Shown here: positions 34,924 through 43,172 of the stretch, in pieces | Layout: the number at the start of each line of letters is the position of its first letter | How positions within the stretch are numbered: position 1 is the first letter of the stretch | From: Moorella thermoacetica | GTDB lineage: Bacteria; Bacillota; DSM-521; Neomoorellales; Neomoorellaceae | Assembly: GCF_001267405.1 (NCBI RefSeq) | Contig: NZ_CP012369.1 | Location: forward strand, 212,001-276,000 | Direction of reading: 5' to 3' | Length of the DNA stretch: 64,000 nt | The notes under the pieces: generated by a model | Database searches by the model: none | Told to the model about the DNA's origin: nothing | What the model saw: only the letters and a program-made list of their open reading frames with translations | Made by a program: the position numbers and the translations under genes

Positions 34924-34950
34924 AAAACAACCCATAGAGTTGTTTTTTTT
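34924..34950 (+). terminator. Hairpin with T-run just before the ftsE ribosome binding site
   Basis: AAAACAAC-CCATAGA-GTTGTTTT runs into TTTTCTTTT and ends 11 bases before GGAGGTGATGG. It looks like an attenuator in the ftsE leader, or ends upstream transcription. Confidence 0.5.
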
Positions 34951-34972
34951 CTTTTGTCCTGGAGGTGATGGT

Positions 34973-35665
34973 TTGAGTTTAATCCAGTTTTTCAATGTGA
35001 CCAAGCAGTATCCCCCGAATATCACCGCCCTTGATGATGTCAGCGTGAAAATAGATAAAGGCGAGTTTGTCTTTCTGGTAGGACCCAGCGGGGCCGGGAA
35101 AACGACCTTTATCCGGCTGCTATTTCGGGAGGAGGTGCCCAACAGGGGGCAGATCATCATCGGCGGGCGGAGCATCAGCCGCCTGAAAAGGAAAGAGGTC
35201 CCCCTTTTAAGGTGCAATATCGGCATAGTCTTTCAGGATTTTCGTCTCCTGCCTGACCGGACGGTGTTTGAAAACGTAGCCTTCGCCCTCAGGGTGGTAG
35301 AAGCCCACCCGCGGGAGATTAAGCCCCGGGTGGAAATGGCCCTGGCCCAGGTAGGTTTGAGCAACAGGGCGCGGATGTTTCCCCACCAGCTTTCCGGCGG
35401 GGAACAGCAGCGGGCGGCCATAGCCCGGGCGATTGTCAATAATCCCCGCATTCTGGTCGCCGATGAGCCCACCGGCAACCTGGACCCGGTGACTTCCGGG
35501 GAGATAATGAAACTCCTGGAGGAGATCAACCGCCTGGGGACGACCGTCATCATGGCCACCCACGCCTGGGACATCGTCAACAGCATGCGGAAGCGGGTTA
35601 TCGCTCTCCAGCACGGCCGGCTGGTGCGGGACGACCGGGAGGGGGCCTACGGTTATGAAGCTTAG
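34973..35665 (+). CDS. ftsE: Cell-division ABC transporter ATPase FtsE
   Basis: The 230-residue ATPase has Walker A GPSGAGKTT, the Q-loop FQDFRLLPDRTVFENVAF, the signature LSGGEQQRAAIARA and Walker B ILVADEPTGNLDP, with H-loop MATHAWD. FtsE couples ATP hydrolysis to FtsX conformational changes that switch on cell-wall hydrolases at division. The TTG at 34973 is chosen since GGAGGTG lies five bases upstream; the frame is open to 34916. The last 11 bases overlap ftsX. Confidence 0.95.
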   Translation: MSLIQFFNVTKQYPPNITALDDVSVKIDKGEFVFLVGPSGAGKTTFIRLLFREEVPNRGQIIIGGRSISRLKRKEVPLLRCNIGIVFQDFRLLPDRTVFENVAFALRVVEAHPREIKPRVEMALAQVGLSNRARMFPHQLSGGEQQRAAIARAIVNNPRILVADEPTGNLDPVTSGEIMKLLEEINRLGTTVIMATHAWDIVNSMRKRVIALQHGRLVRDDREGAYGYEA

Positions 35666-36542
35666 GACGGCCGGCTACTTTTTTCGCCAGGCGGCCCTTT
35701 CACTGTGGCGTAATATCTGGATGAGCCTGGCGGCCGCGGCCAGCGTGGCCATCTCCATGTTTCTCCTGGGGGCTTTCCTGCTCCTGGTTTTTAACGTCAA
35801 TCACATCGCCGCCAATCTCCAGTCCAACGTCGAGATCGCCGCTTTTCTCCAGGTTGACGTCCCCCGCCAGGTGAGCCTGCACATCCAGGACCAGGTACGC
35901 GCCCTGCCCGGGGTGACCGAGGTCACCCTGGTGCCCAAGGAAGAGGGGTTGAAGCAGTTGAGCCAGCAGTTCGGCAGTGAACAGGACCTGCTGGCGGCGA
36001 CCGGCGGCGTAAACCCTCTCCCGGATTACCTGCGGGTGCGGGTGGCTGATCCCCAGACCATCCAAAGTGTAGCCGGGGCCATTAAGGCCATACCAGGCGT
36101 GGAAAAGGTAAACTACGGCCAGGAGGTGGTGGAACGCCTCTTTGCCGTGGTACGCTGGCTGCGGTGGCTGGGCGTCGGCATTATCGTGATGCTGGGCCTG
36201 GGGGCCCTTTCCCTGATCGTCCTCACCATTCGCCTGGCAGTCTACTCGCGCCGGCGGGAGATCAATATCATGAAGTACGTCGGGGCCACCGACTGGTTTA
36301 TCCGCTGGCCTTTCTTCCTGGAGGGCCTCTGGCTGGGGTTGCTCGGCTCGGGGGTAGCCGCCGTGGCGGTTTACCTGGGCTACCGTGTGGTTTTGAATAT
36401 GGTGGGCCCGGCGGCAGTTTTCGTGCCCCTCATCCGTGATCAGGGGTTGCTGCTGCGGAGCACCCTGGGTCTAGTTGCCGGCGGCTCCCTGGTAGGAGCC
36501 CTGGGAAGCCTCTTCTCTATCAGGCGTTTCCTGAAGGTATAA
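35655..36542 (+). CDS. ftsX: Cell-division membrane protein FtsX
   Basis: The 295-residue protein has four membrane helices (residues ~20-45, 170-195, 220-245, 265-285) and a large extracellular loop between the first two, which in relatives contacts the murein hydrolase or its activator. It begins RTAGYFFRQAALSLWRNIWMSLAAAASVAISMFLLG, typical of FtsX. It overlaps ftsE by 11 bases and is followed after 26 bases by the M23 peptidase gene, its likely partner. Confidence 0.95.
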   Translation: MKLRTAGYFFRQAALSLWRNIWMSLAAAASVAISMFLLGAFLLLVFNVNHIAANLQSNVEIAAFLQVDVPRQVSLHIQDQVRALPGVTEVTLVPKEEGLKQLSQQFGSEQDLLAATGGVNPLPDYLRVRVADPQTIQSVAGAIKAIPGVEKVNYGQEVVERLFAVVRWLRWLGVGIIVMLGLGALSLIVLTIRLAVYSRRREINIMKYVGATDWFIRWPFFLEGLWLGLLGSGVAAVAVYLGYRVVLNMVGPAAVFVPLIRDQGLLLRSTLGLVAGGSLVGALGSLFSIRRFLKV

Positions 36543-36568
36543 GGAAGCTTAAAAGGAGGTGAGAACGC

Positions 36569-37702
36569 TTGCGTCGCAAAGCCACAGCGCTGCTCCTGAT
36601 GGCTGCCCTTGCCCTGGGCACCGTGCCGGCCCACGGCGCCAGTGTAGATGACCTGCAGCGACAGCAGCAGCAACTGCAGCAGAACATCCAGGAACAGCAG
36701 AAACTCCTGCAGCAGAAAAACGACGAAGGAGAGGCCCTGCTGCAGCAACTACAGCAGATCGAGGAGGATATCCGGCAGAAACAGGCCCAGATAGCCAGCC
36801 TGGACCAGCAGCTGGCAGCGGCCCAGGGACGGGTCCAGCAGGTCGCTGCCGAACTGCAGAAGGCTGAAGCCGCCCAGGAGACGCGAATGAGCATTCTCAG
36901 GTCCAGGCTCAAGGACATCTACCAGGTGGGGCGGGTAAACTACCTGGAGGTGCTCTTGCAGTCCACCAGCCTGGAGGATTTCCTGGTGCGCCTGGAACTC
37001 CTGACCAAGATAGCCCGGGGCGACATCAACCTGATCGACGAGATCAAGGCGGAAAAGGCGAAGATCGCCGCCCAGAAGGCCGAGCTGGAGGCCGAGCGGG
37101 ATCACATCGCCCAGCTCCGGCGCCAGGCAGACAACGAGAGGGTGCAGCTCGCTTCCCGGCAGGAGAACCAGCGCCAGCTCCTGGCCCAGGTGGAGCAGGA
37201 GAAAAAACGGGTGGCCGCGGCCCTGGACGAGATGGAAGCCACGGCCCGGCAGATAGCCGCCAAGATCCGGGCCGAGCAGGCTAAAAGCAACCGCAAGCTT
37301 TCGCCCAGTGGGACGAAGGGCATGCTCTGGCCGCTGCCGGGGTACACCCAGATCTCCTCACCCTTCGGGTGGCGCATCCATCCCCTTCTGAAAACCAACC
37401 GCTTCCACGACGGCGTCGACCTGCCGGCACCTGCGGGAACAGAGATAATTGCTCCTCTGGATGGGCAGGTTATTTCCACCGGCTATCTGGGGGGATACGG
37501 CAACCATATCGTCATCGACCACGGCGGCGGGCTTTCCACCATGTACGCTCACCTGTCGGCCATCCTGGTCCAGAATGGCCAGGAGGTTAAAAAGGGCCAG
37601 GTGATCGGCCGCGTGGGATCTACGGGTTGGAGTACGGGCCCGCACCTGCACTTCATGGTCCTGCTTCAGGGCGAGCCAACTAATCCCATGAATTATTACT
37701 AA
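36569..37702 (+). CDS. Murein hydrolase activator EnvC-like, M23 peptidase domain
   Basis: The 377-residue exported protein has a signal peptide (KATALLLMAALALGTVPAHGA), a long glutamine-rich coiled coil (~residues 25-240) and a C-terminal LytM/M23 domain. The zinc-site residues all seem present (FHDGVDLPAPAGTEI with HxxxD, and GPHLHFMV with HxH), so it may be an active endopeptidase rather than only an activator. Its place right after ftsEX suggests FtsEX controls it through the coiled coil, as with EnvC in E. coli and PcsB in streptococci. TTG start behind GGAGGTGAG. Confidence 0.92.
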   Translation: MRRKATALLLMAALALGTVPAHGASVDDLQRQQQQLQQNIQEQQKLLQQKNDEGEALLQQLQQIEEDIRQKQAQIASLDQQLAAAQGRVQQVAAELQKAEAAQETRMSILRSRLKDIYQVGRVNYLEVLLQSTSLEDFLVRLELLTKIARGDINLIDEIKAEKAKIAAQKAELEAERDHIAQLRRQADNERVQLASRQENQRQLLAQVEQEKKRVAAALDEMEATARQIAAKIRAEQAKSNRKLSPSGTKGMLWPLPGYTQISSPFGWRIHPLLKTNRFHDGVDLPAPAGTEIIAPLDGQVISTGYLGGYGNHIVIDHGGGLSTMYAHLSAILVQNGQEVKKGQVIGRVGSTGWSTGPHLHFMVLLQGEPTNPMNYY

Positions 37703-37768
37703 TAACCGGACCCGCTACATATAATTGGGTAGGGTCGGGAGAATGCTATATACTAGGCGGTGGTTGGT

Positions 37769-38932
37769 TTGCCGAGGATCTGGCGTCAGATCGGCCGCGG
37801 GCTTCTAGCCCTCTGCGTGTTGGTGACCCTGGCCGTGGGAGTGGGGGTGGCTACCCACTTCCGGGAAGTGGAGCAGGGTGTTAAGACCTACGCCCTGCTG
37901 CGCTTCCAGGCCTTGCAGCCTATCAGCACTGATAAACTCATGGAAGGGGCCATCAGGGGTATGGTTGAAGCCCTTGATGACCCTTATTCTACTTACCTGG
38001 ACGCTGAAACCTACCGCAAATTGCAGGAGAGCGTCACCGGCAGTTACGGCGGGGTCGGCCTGCTGATTACCCTGGATGAAAAGGACAAGCGGGTGGTGGT
38101 CGTTTCTCCCTTTAAAGGAACGCCGGCCCAGCGGGCCGGGATTAAAAGCGGGGATTATATCACGGCCATCGACGGCCGCGATACCACCGGCATGGACCTG
38201 GAGACGGCCTCGAACCTTATGCAGGGCGAGCCGGGTACCAGGGTGGAGCTGACCATCCTGTCTGCGGGCGACAGCAACCCCAGGAAAGTCGCCCTCACCC
38301 GGGAGATTATCAAGGTACCGACGGTGGACGGCAGGATGCTCCCCGGGCATCCGGGGGTCGGATATATCAGCGTGACCATGTTTAATGAACAGACAGGAGC
38401 CGACCTGGGGCGGGAGTTAAACGACCTGCGCCAGCAGGGTATGCAGAAGTTAATTCTGGATCTGCGCAACAACCCCGGCGGCGCCCTCCCGGCGGCGGTG
38501 GATGTGGCCAGTTACTTTGTACCCCAGGGGCCGGTAGTCTATATCGCCGACCAGAAAACCAGCGAGCCCCTCATGGCCCGGGGGTATGCTCAACCCCTTC
38601 CCCTGGTTGTCCTGGTGAATAAAGGCAGCGCCAGCGCGGCGGAGATTGTGGCCGGGGCCATCAAGGATACGAAGAGCGGCACCCTGGTAGGCGAGACGAC
38701 CTTCGGCAAGGGCATCGTCCAGACCATCTTTCCCTTGCCCGGCGATGCGGCGGTGAAGATCACCACCCAAAAATACCTGACTCCGGGCAAGCACGATATA
38801 AACAAAAAGGGGATCACCCCCGACTATGTCGTTCCCATGGACCCCCAGCTGGAGCAGCAGGTCCTGGCCCACGCCCCGGATCTGGAGCGGGACGTCCAGT
38901 TGCAGAAGGCCCTGGAGGTGCTGGGGAAATAG
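37769..38932 (+). CDS. S41-family C-terminal processing peptidase (CtpA-like)
   Basis: The ~387-residue exported protease has one N-terminal membrane or signal segment, a PDZ domain (SYGGVGLLITLDEKDKRVVVVSPFKGTPAQRAGIKSGDYITAIDGRDT, ~residues 90-170) and the S41 core. The Ser of VNKGSASAAEIVAGAIKD and the Lys of GETTFGKGIVQTIFP form the Ser-Lys dyad. Family members trim C-termini of exported proteins, including cell-wall hydrolases. TTG at 37769 is spaced seven bases from GGCGGTGG; the GTG at 37760 overlaps that site. It is the fourth gene of the ftsEX cluster. Confidence 0.93.
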   Translation: MPRIWRQIGRGLLALCVLVTLAVGVGVATHFREVEQGVKTYALLRFQALQPISTDKLMEGAIRGMVEALDDPYSTYLDAETYRKLQESVTGSYGGVGLLITLDEKDKRVVVVSPFKGTPAQRAGIKSGDYITAIDGRDTTGMDLETASNLMQGEPGTRVELTILSAGDSNPRKVALTREIIKVPTVDGRMLPGHPGVGYISVTMFNEQTGADLGRELNDLRQQGMQKLILDLRNNPGGALPAAVDVASYFVPQGPVVYIADQKTSEPLMARGYAQPLPLVVLVNKGSASAAEIVAGAIKDTKSGTLVGETTFGKGIVQTIFPLPGDAAVKITTQKYLTPGKHDINKKGITPDYVVPMDPQLEQQVLAHAPDLERDVQLQKALEVLGK

Positions 38933-38960
38933 CGAGCCCGGGAGGGCAGGCAGGTAGTAC

Positions 38961-38999
38961 AGGCCCCCGGGGACAGGAGGACCCTGTCCCCGGGGGCCT
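38961..38999 (+). terminator. Very stable hairpin after the S41 peptidase gene
   Basis: A perfect 17-bp stem, AGGCCCCCGGGGACAGG and its complement, has a 5-base loop. There is no T-run, so it may be an mRNA 3' stabiliser or a Rho-independent terminator of weak type. Confidence 0.55.
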
Positions 39000-39031
39000 G
39001 AAATTAATTTCGGCCAGCAGGAGGGGAAATT

Positions 39032-39589
39032 ATGCGCCATATTCTCTTTGTCATCGATATGCAAAATGATTTTGTGGCTGAAGGGGGAGCCTTAAGTTTT
39101 CCAGCGGCGCGGGAGATAATACCTTTTGTAAGCAGTAAAGTAAAACAAGCCCTGTCTCGGGGAATGGAAGTGCTTCTCACCCTGGACACTCATATTCCCG
39201 GTGACGCTGAATTTCAAAAATTCCCGCCCCATTGTTTAGAAGGAACCCCGGGGCAGGCCCTAATCCCCGAGTTGCAGGCGATAATTGCCCCTTATGAGGG
39301 AACAGGGCAGATAAAATTTTGCAAAAAGAACCGCTACAGCGCTTTCTACAATACGGATTTAGATGCCTGGCTGGGGCTGACTCCGGGCAGCCCTGGGGAA
39401 AGGGTGAGCCAGGTAGAAATGGTGGGCGTGTGCACCAACATTTGCTGTTTTTTTACAGCTGAAGAGCTGGCCAACCGCGACATTCCCGTCCGCATCCTGG
39501 CGCAAGGCATGGCCTCTTTTGACCCCGGAGCCCATCGCTGGGCCCTGGACCAGATACGGCGGGTTTTGGGGCTCCAGGTGGCCGAATAA
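39032..39589 (+). CDS. Isochorismatase/nicotinamidase-family cysteine hydrolase
   Basis: The 185-residue alpha/beta hydrolase shows the catalytic triad of the family: Asp in FVIDMQNDF, Lys in KFCKKNRYSAF and Cys in GVCTNICCFFTAEELA. Substrates in the family include nicotinamide, isochorismate and carbamoyl compounds; the close cis-peptide/VCTNICC version often fits nicotinamidase-like enzymes, but I cannot fix the substrate. The ATG follows CAGGAGGGGA. It stands alone between a strong hairpin and the toxin-antitoxin genes. Confidence 0.88.
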   Translation: MRHILFVIDMQNDFVAEGGALSFPAAREIIPFVSSKVKQALSRGMEVLLTLDTHIPGDAEFQKFPPHCLEGTPGQALIPELQAIIAPYEGTGQIKFCKKNRYSAFYNTDLDAWLGLTPGSPGERVSQVEMVGVCTNICCFFTAEELANRDIPVRILAQGMASFDPGAHRWALDQIRRVLGLQVAE

Positions 39590-39635
39590 GACCATGCCGG
39601 GGTTAGCCGGTTAAGGGCCCGGCCTGCACACGAAA

Positions 39636-39755
39636 ATGAAGCGCCCTTGGCCTATAGATATCGATGCAGTTGTCGCCACCCTGGCGGAGGCCGGCCTGAC
39701 CAGGCCGGTGGTCAGGCTACAGCCCTCACCACATATGTTTTTAATCGCCCGCTAA
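39636..39755 (+). CDS. Possible 39-residue peptide or gene remnant
   Basis: ATG at 39636 opens a frame reading MKRPWPIDIDAVVATLAEAGLTRPVVRLQPSPHMFLIAR. It resembles the last helix-strand unit of a methyltransferase-like protein (ending FLIAR), so it may be a decayed C-terminus. There is no clear ribosome binding site, and its end overlaps the promoter of hicB. Low confidence. Confidence 0.25.
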   Translation: MKRPWPIDIDAVVATLAEAGLTRPVVRLQPSPHMFLIAR

Positions 39756-39768
39756 ACAATGATATAAT
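39740..39768 (+). promoter_or_regulatory. Promoter of the hicBA pair
   Basis: A TTTAAT -35, a 17-base spacer and TATAAT (39763-39768) lie 50 bases upstream of hicB. Confidence 0.6.
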
Positions 39769-39817
39769 AAAATAAAACCATAGAGCGATAATGTTTTACG
39801 AAAGGAGTACTATCACC

Positions 39818-40033
39818 ATGGAAATAAAGCGTTTAACAGCAGCCATAACCCAGGAAGGTAAATGGTATGTCGCTCGCTGTTTAGAGGTAGAAGTTACTTC
39901 GCAGGGACACTCTATTGAAGAGGCTATATCTAATCTTAAAGAGGCTTTGGAGCTGTATTTTGAGGATGAAGAGCACCCGAGGATAAATGCCAGCCCGATT
40001 ATTGCTCCTGTAGAGGTAAATATGGCCATATGA
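39818..40033 (+). CDS. hicB: HicB-like antitoxin
   Basis: The 71-residue protein shows the HicB partial RNase H fold: LTAAITQEGKWYVARCLEVEVTSQGHSIEEAISNLKEALELYFED. HicB neutralises HicA and often represses its own operon; this copy is the short type without a visible DNA-binding C-terminus. The ATG follows AAAGGAG. The stop overlaps the hicA start (ATGA at 40030). Here antitoxin comes first, the reverse of the E. coli order. Codon and base use is more AT-rich than in neighbours, in line with transfer. Confidence 0.88.
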   Translation: MEIKRLTAAITQEGKWYVARCLEVEVTSQGHSIEEAISNLKEALELYFEDEEHPRINASPIIAPVEVNMAI

Positions 40034-40260
40034 GTATATTTCTAGTTATTTCAGGCCAAGAAGTCGTTCGTGCTTTGCAGAAAGGCGGTTTTGTCAAGGT
40101 AAGCCAAAAGGGTAGTCATGTAAAACTAAGGAAATCGGAAGAAAATATTAGAACAGTGATAGTACCATTACATGAGGAACTTGCTCCCGGTACTTTAAAA
40201 TCGATTTTAAGGCAAAGTGGGTTGACGGTAAAAGAACTGAAGAACTTATTGAATTGTTAG
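40030..40260 (+). CDS. hicA: HicA-like mRNA interferase toxin
   Basis: The 76-residue protein has the double-stranded RNA-binding-like HicA fold: [28 protein letters not shown], with the catalytic His in GSHVKL, and [31 protein letters not shown]. HicA cleaves mRNA when free of HicB. It is translationally coupled to hicB through ATGA and ends 16 bases before uvrB. Confidence 0.9.
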   Translation: MSIFLVISGQEVVRALQKGGFVKVSQKGSHVKLRKSEENIRTVIVPLHEELAPGTLKSILRQSGLTVKELKNLLNC

Positions 40261-40276
40261 TGTAAGGGGGAGCGCC

Positions 40277-42268
40277 ATGCCGCCCTTTATTTTAAAATCC
40301 GACTACCAGCCCCGGGGCGACCAGCCCCGGGCCATAGCCGCCCTGGTGGAGGGGCTAAAAAAAGGTTACCGGCACCAGACCTTACTCGGAGCCACCGGTA
40401 CCGGCAAGACCTATACCATGGCCCAGGTCATTCAGGCCGTACAGCGGCCGACCCTGGTCCTGGCTCCCAACAAGACCCTGGCGGCCCAGCTCTGCGGCGA
40501 ATTTAAGGAGTTTTTCCCCGACAACGCCGTGGAGTACTTCGTAAGCTACTACGACTACTACCAACCGGAGGCCTATGTGCCCCAGACAGATACCTATATC
40601 GAAAAGGACAGCTCCATCAACGACGAGATCGACAAGCTGCGCCACTCGGCCACTGCCGCCCTTTTTGAACGGCGGGATGTGATCATCGTGGCCAGCGTCT
40701 CCTGTATCTACGGCCTGGGCTCGCCGGAGGACTACAGCACCCTGATGCTCTCCCTGCGGGAGGGCCAGGAGTATGACCGGGACGCCATTTTACGCAAACT
40801 GGTGGACATCCAGTACAGCCGCAATGACTACGACTTCAAGCGGGGCACCTTCCGCGTCCGCGGCGACGTTATCGAGATCTTCCCGGCCTCCTTTACAGAG
40901 AAGGCTATCCGAGTGGAGATGTTCGGTGACGAGATCGAGCGCCTCCTGGAGATCGACACCCTCACCGGCGAGATCCTCGGCCGGCGCAGCCATGTAGCCG
41001 TCTTCCCGGCCAGCCATTATGTGGTGGAAGAGGCCAAGATGGAAAGGGCCCTGGAGAGCATCCAGGCCGAACTGGAGGAGCGCTTGCGCGAGCTGCGGGC
41101 CCAGGGCAAACTCCTGGAGGCCCAGCGCCTGGAGCAGCGGACCAATTTCGACCTGGAGATGATGCGGGAGGTCGGCTTCTGCAAGGGAATCGAGAATTAC
41201 TCCCGTCACCTGACGGGCCGGGCGCCAGGGGAGCCCCCCTACACCCTGCTGGATTATTTTCCCGATGACTTCCTTATGATGATCGATGAGTCCCATATCA
41301 CCGTGCCCCAGATAGGGGGCATGTACGAGGGCGACCGTTCCCGGAAAGAGACCCTGGTGGAATACGGTTTTCGCCTGCCTTCGGCCCTGGACAATCGGCC
41401 CCTGACCTTTGAGGAGTTCTGCCGGCATATCAACCAGGTAATTTACGTCTCGGCCACGCCGGGCCCCTATGAGCTGGAGCACTCCCAGCAGGTGGTGGAG
41501 CAGATCATCCGGCCCACCGGGCTGGTGGACCCGGAGGTCCTGGTGCGGCCGGTAAAGGGTCAGATTGACGACCTCCTGGCGGAAATCCAGAAGCGGGTGG
41601 CTAAAAACCAGCGCGTCCTGGTGACCACCCTGACCAAGCGCATGGCGGAGGACCTGACGGACTACCTGCGGGAAGCCGGCCTCAAGGTGCGCTATATGCA
41701 CTCCGACATCGGCGCCATCGAGAGGATGGAGATCATCCGCGACCTGCGGCTGGGAGTCTTTGATGTCCTGGTAGGTATTAACCTGTTGCGCGAGGGCCTG
41801 GACCTGCCGGAGGTCTCCCTGGTGGCCATCCTGGACGCCGATAAAGAGGGCTTCCTGCGCTCGGAGCGCTCCCTCATCCAGACTATCGGCCGGGCGGCCC
41901 GCAACGCCGAGGGCCAGGTTATCATGTATGCCGATACCATCACCGACTCCATGCGGCGGGCTATAGATGAGACCAACCGCCGCCGTCAGATCCAGATGGA
42001 GTACAACCGCCGGCACGGCATCACCCCCCGTACCGTCAGCAAGCCGGTACGGGAGGTCATCGAGGCCACCCGGGCGGCCGAGGAGCCGGCCCGATACGAG
42101 ACCGCGGGCGAAGGCGCCAGGAAGAAGACCAAATTGAGCAAACGGGAACTGAAGGCCCTTATCAGTCAGCTGGAGAAAGAGATGCGGGCGGCGGCCAAAA
42201 GGCTGGAATTTGAAAGGGCCGCCGAGCTGCGGGACGCCATCCTGGAGCTTCGGCTACAAGCAGGGTAA
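40277..42268 (+). CDS. uvrB: Excinuclease ABC subunit B
   Basis: The 663-residue nucleotide-excision repair helicase shows Walker [14 protein letters not shown] (~residue 40), the beta-hairpin [32 protein letters not shown], helicase motifs ([61 protein letters not shown]) and the C-terminal UVR motif ([26 protein letters not shown]) that contacts UvrC. It loads on damage delivered by UvrA. The ATG is behind AAGGGGGAGCG. It lies between two toxin-antitoxin pairs and about 4.8 kb from uvrA. Confidence 0.97.
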   Translation: MPPFILKSDYQPRGDQPRAIAALVEGLKKGYRHQTLLGATGTGKTYTMAQVIQAVQRPTLVLAPNKTLAAQLCGEFKEFFPDNAVEYFVSYYDYYQPEAYVPQTDTYIEKDSSINDEIDKLRHSATAALFERRDVIIVASVSCIYGLGSPEDYSTLMLSLREGQEYDRDAILRKLVDIQYSRNDYDFKRGTFRVRGDVIEIFPASFTEKAIRVEMFGDEIERLLEIDTLTGEILGRRSHVAVFPASHYVVEEAKMERALESIQAELEERLRELRAQGKLLEAQRLEQRTNFDLEMMREVGFCKGIENYSRHLTGRAPGEPPYTLLDYFPDDFLMMIDESHITVPQIGGMYEGDRSRKETLVEYGFRLPSALDNRPLTFEEFCRHINQVIYVSATPGPYELEHSQQVVEQIIRPTGLVDPEVLVRPVKGQIDDLLAEIQKRVAKNQRVLVTTLTKRMAEDLTDYLREAGLKVRYMHSDIGAIERMEIIRDLRLGVFDVLVGINLLREGLDLPEVSLVAILDADKEGFLRSERSLIQTIGRAARNAEGQVIMYADTITDSMRRAIDETNRRRQIQMEYNRRHGITPRTVSKPVREVIEATRAAEEPARYETAGEGARKKTKLSKRELKALISQLEKEMRAAAKRLEFERAAELRDAILELRLQAG

Positions 42269-42327
42269 TGGGAGCAGGTTACCGGAAGCCGAACAAAAAA
42301 CGCTGGTACTTGCGGTTTTAAACTTCA

Positions 42328-42795
42328 TTAGACATAGGCGTCCAGAAGAATTACTTCCGGTAGTTCTGCTGCCGATGTATCAATTTTTGACCAGGCAAGA
42401 TCATTGCCGATAATTGCCCCACACCCGGTGTGTTTTGCCGTGGCGATAATAAGGGCGTCAGGAAGGCGCAAGTTTGTTCTGGCCCGGATGGCTGCAGCCA
42501 TTTGGCCAATCTGGCGCGAAATAGGGATTACCTTGAGGCCTGGAAAATCGTTCAGGAATAATTTTACCATAGTCAACGCTTCTTTATTATCTTTCTTTAG
42601 AGGCCCGACCAGGAGTTCTGTCTCAGTAATTACAGAAAGGACGGCTTCTAGATTTTGTTGTTCAAAAAGGCCGAATAGAGGATTTAAGATAGCGTCGTAT
42701 GGGCTAATACCCTGTAAAAAATAGATGACGGAATTTGTATCGAGGAGTAAGCGCTGGAAACCGGCAATTTTGTTTAAGAAGGCGTCTTTTCCCAT
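42328..42795 (-). CDS. PIN-domain toxin (VapC-like)
   Basis: The 155-residue PIN-domain nuclease has the acidic residues of the family: Asp in LLLDTNSVIYFL, Glu in VITETELLVG, and Asp in LRLPDALIIATAKHTGCGAIIGND. Such proteins cut tRNA or rRNA. The first 22 bases overlap the upstream antitoxin gene, so the two are co-translated. Its order, strand and AT-richer composition set it apart from the repair genes on both sides. Confidence 0.88.
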   Translation of the reverse strand: MGKDAFLNKIAGFQRLLLDTNSVIYFLQGISPYDAILNPLFGLFEQQNLEAVLSVITETELLVGPLKKDNKEALTMVKLFLNDFPGLKVIPISRQIGQMAAAIRARTNLRLPDALIIATAKHTGCGAIIGNDLAWSKIDTSAAELPEVILLDAYV

Positions 42796-43031
42796 GTTTC
42801 GCGTTCCTTCCTGACATAGACGTCTATCTCTTCTTTGGTTTGGCCGTAAACACCCTTTAGTGATCCGGCCAGCAATTCAGTGTAACTTTTAGTTTTGGGC
42901 CAAATGATAAGCTTATCGCCATGTACTTCCAGAAATAATTTTTGGCCCGGCTGGATACCAAGCTTTTTATAAATGGCGGCGGGTATGGTTATTTGGCGCT
43001 TACTGGAAACCTTTATGATAGCTTGATCCAT
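42774..43031 (-). CDS. AbrB/VapB-family antitoxin
   Basis: The 85-residue protein has an N-terminal swapped-hairpin AbrB/MazE domain (IIKVSSKRQITIPAAIYKKLGIQPGQKLFLEVHGDKLIIWPK) and a C-terminal helical tail that would wrap the PIN toxin. The ATG follows GGAGG on the minus strand. A consensus promoter with an inverted repeat over its -10 region lies directly upstream, the usual layout for autorepression. Confidence 0.88.
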   Translation of the reverse strand: MDQAIIKVSSKRQITIPAAIYKKLGIQPGQKLFLEVHGDKLIIWPKTKSYTELLAGSLKGVYGQTKEEIDVYVRKERETWEKTPS

Positions 43032-43053
43032 TTCATTTCCTCCAAATCTTTTT

Positions 43054-43092
43054 CTTACTTACTATTATAAGATCAGTAAGTGGTTTTGACAA
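43054..43092 (-). promoter_or_regulatory. Promoter and operator of the VapB-VapC pair
   Basis: On the minus strand, TTGTCA (43092-43087), 17 bases and TATAAT (43069-43064) form a near-consensus promoter. The inverted repeat CTTACT (43054) / AGTAAG (43075) flanks the -10 box and is a likely antitoxin binding site. Confidence 0.75.
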
Positions 43093-43172
43093 CGACGTAC
43101 ACGAAAAAGAAGATTTTCTAATTATGACTGTCAGGTAGCGAACAAAGACTTTTAAATAATTACGGGTGATTA

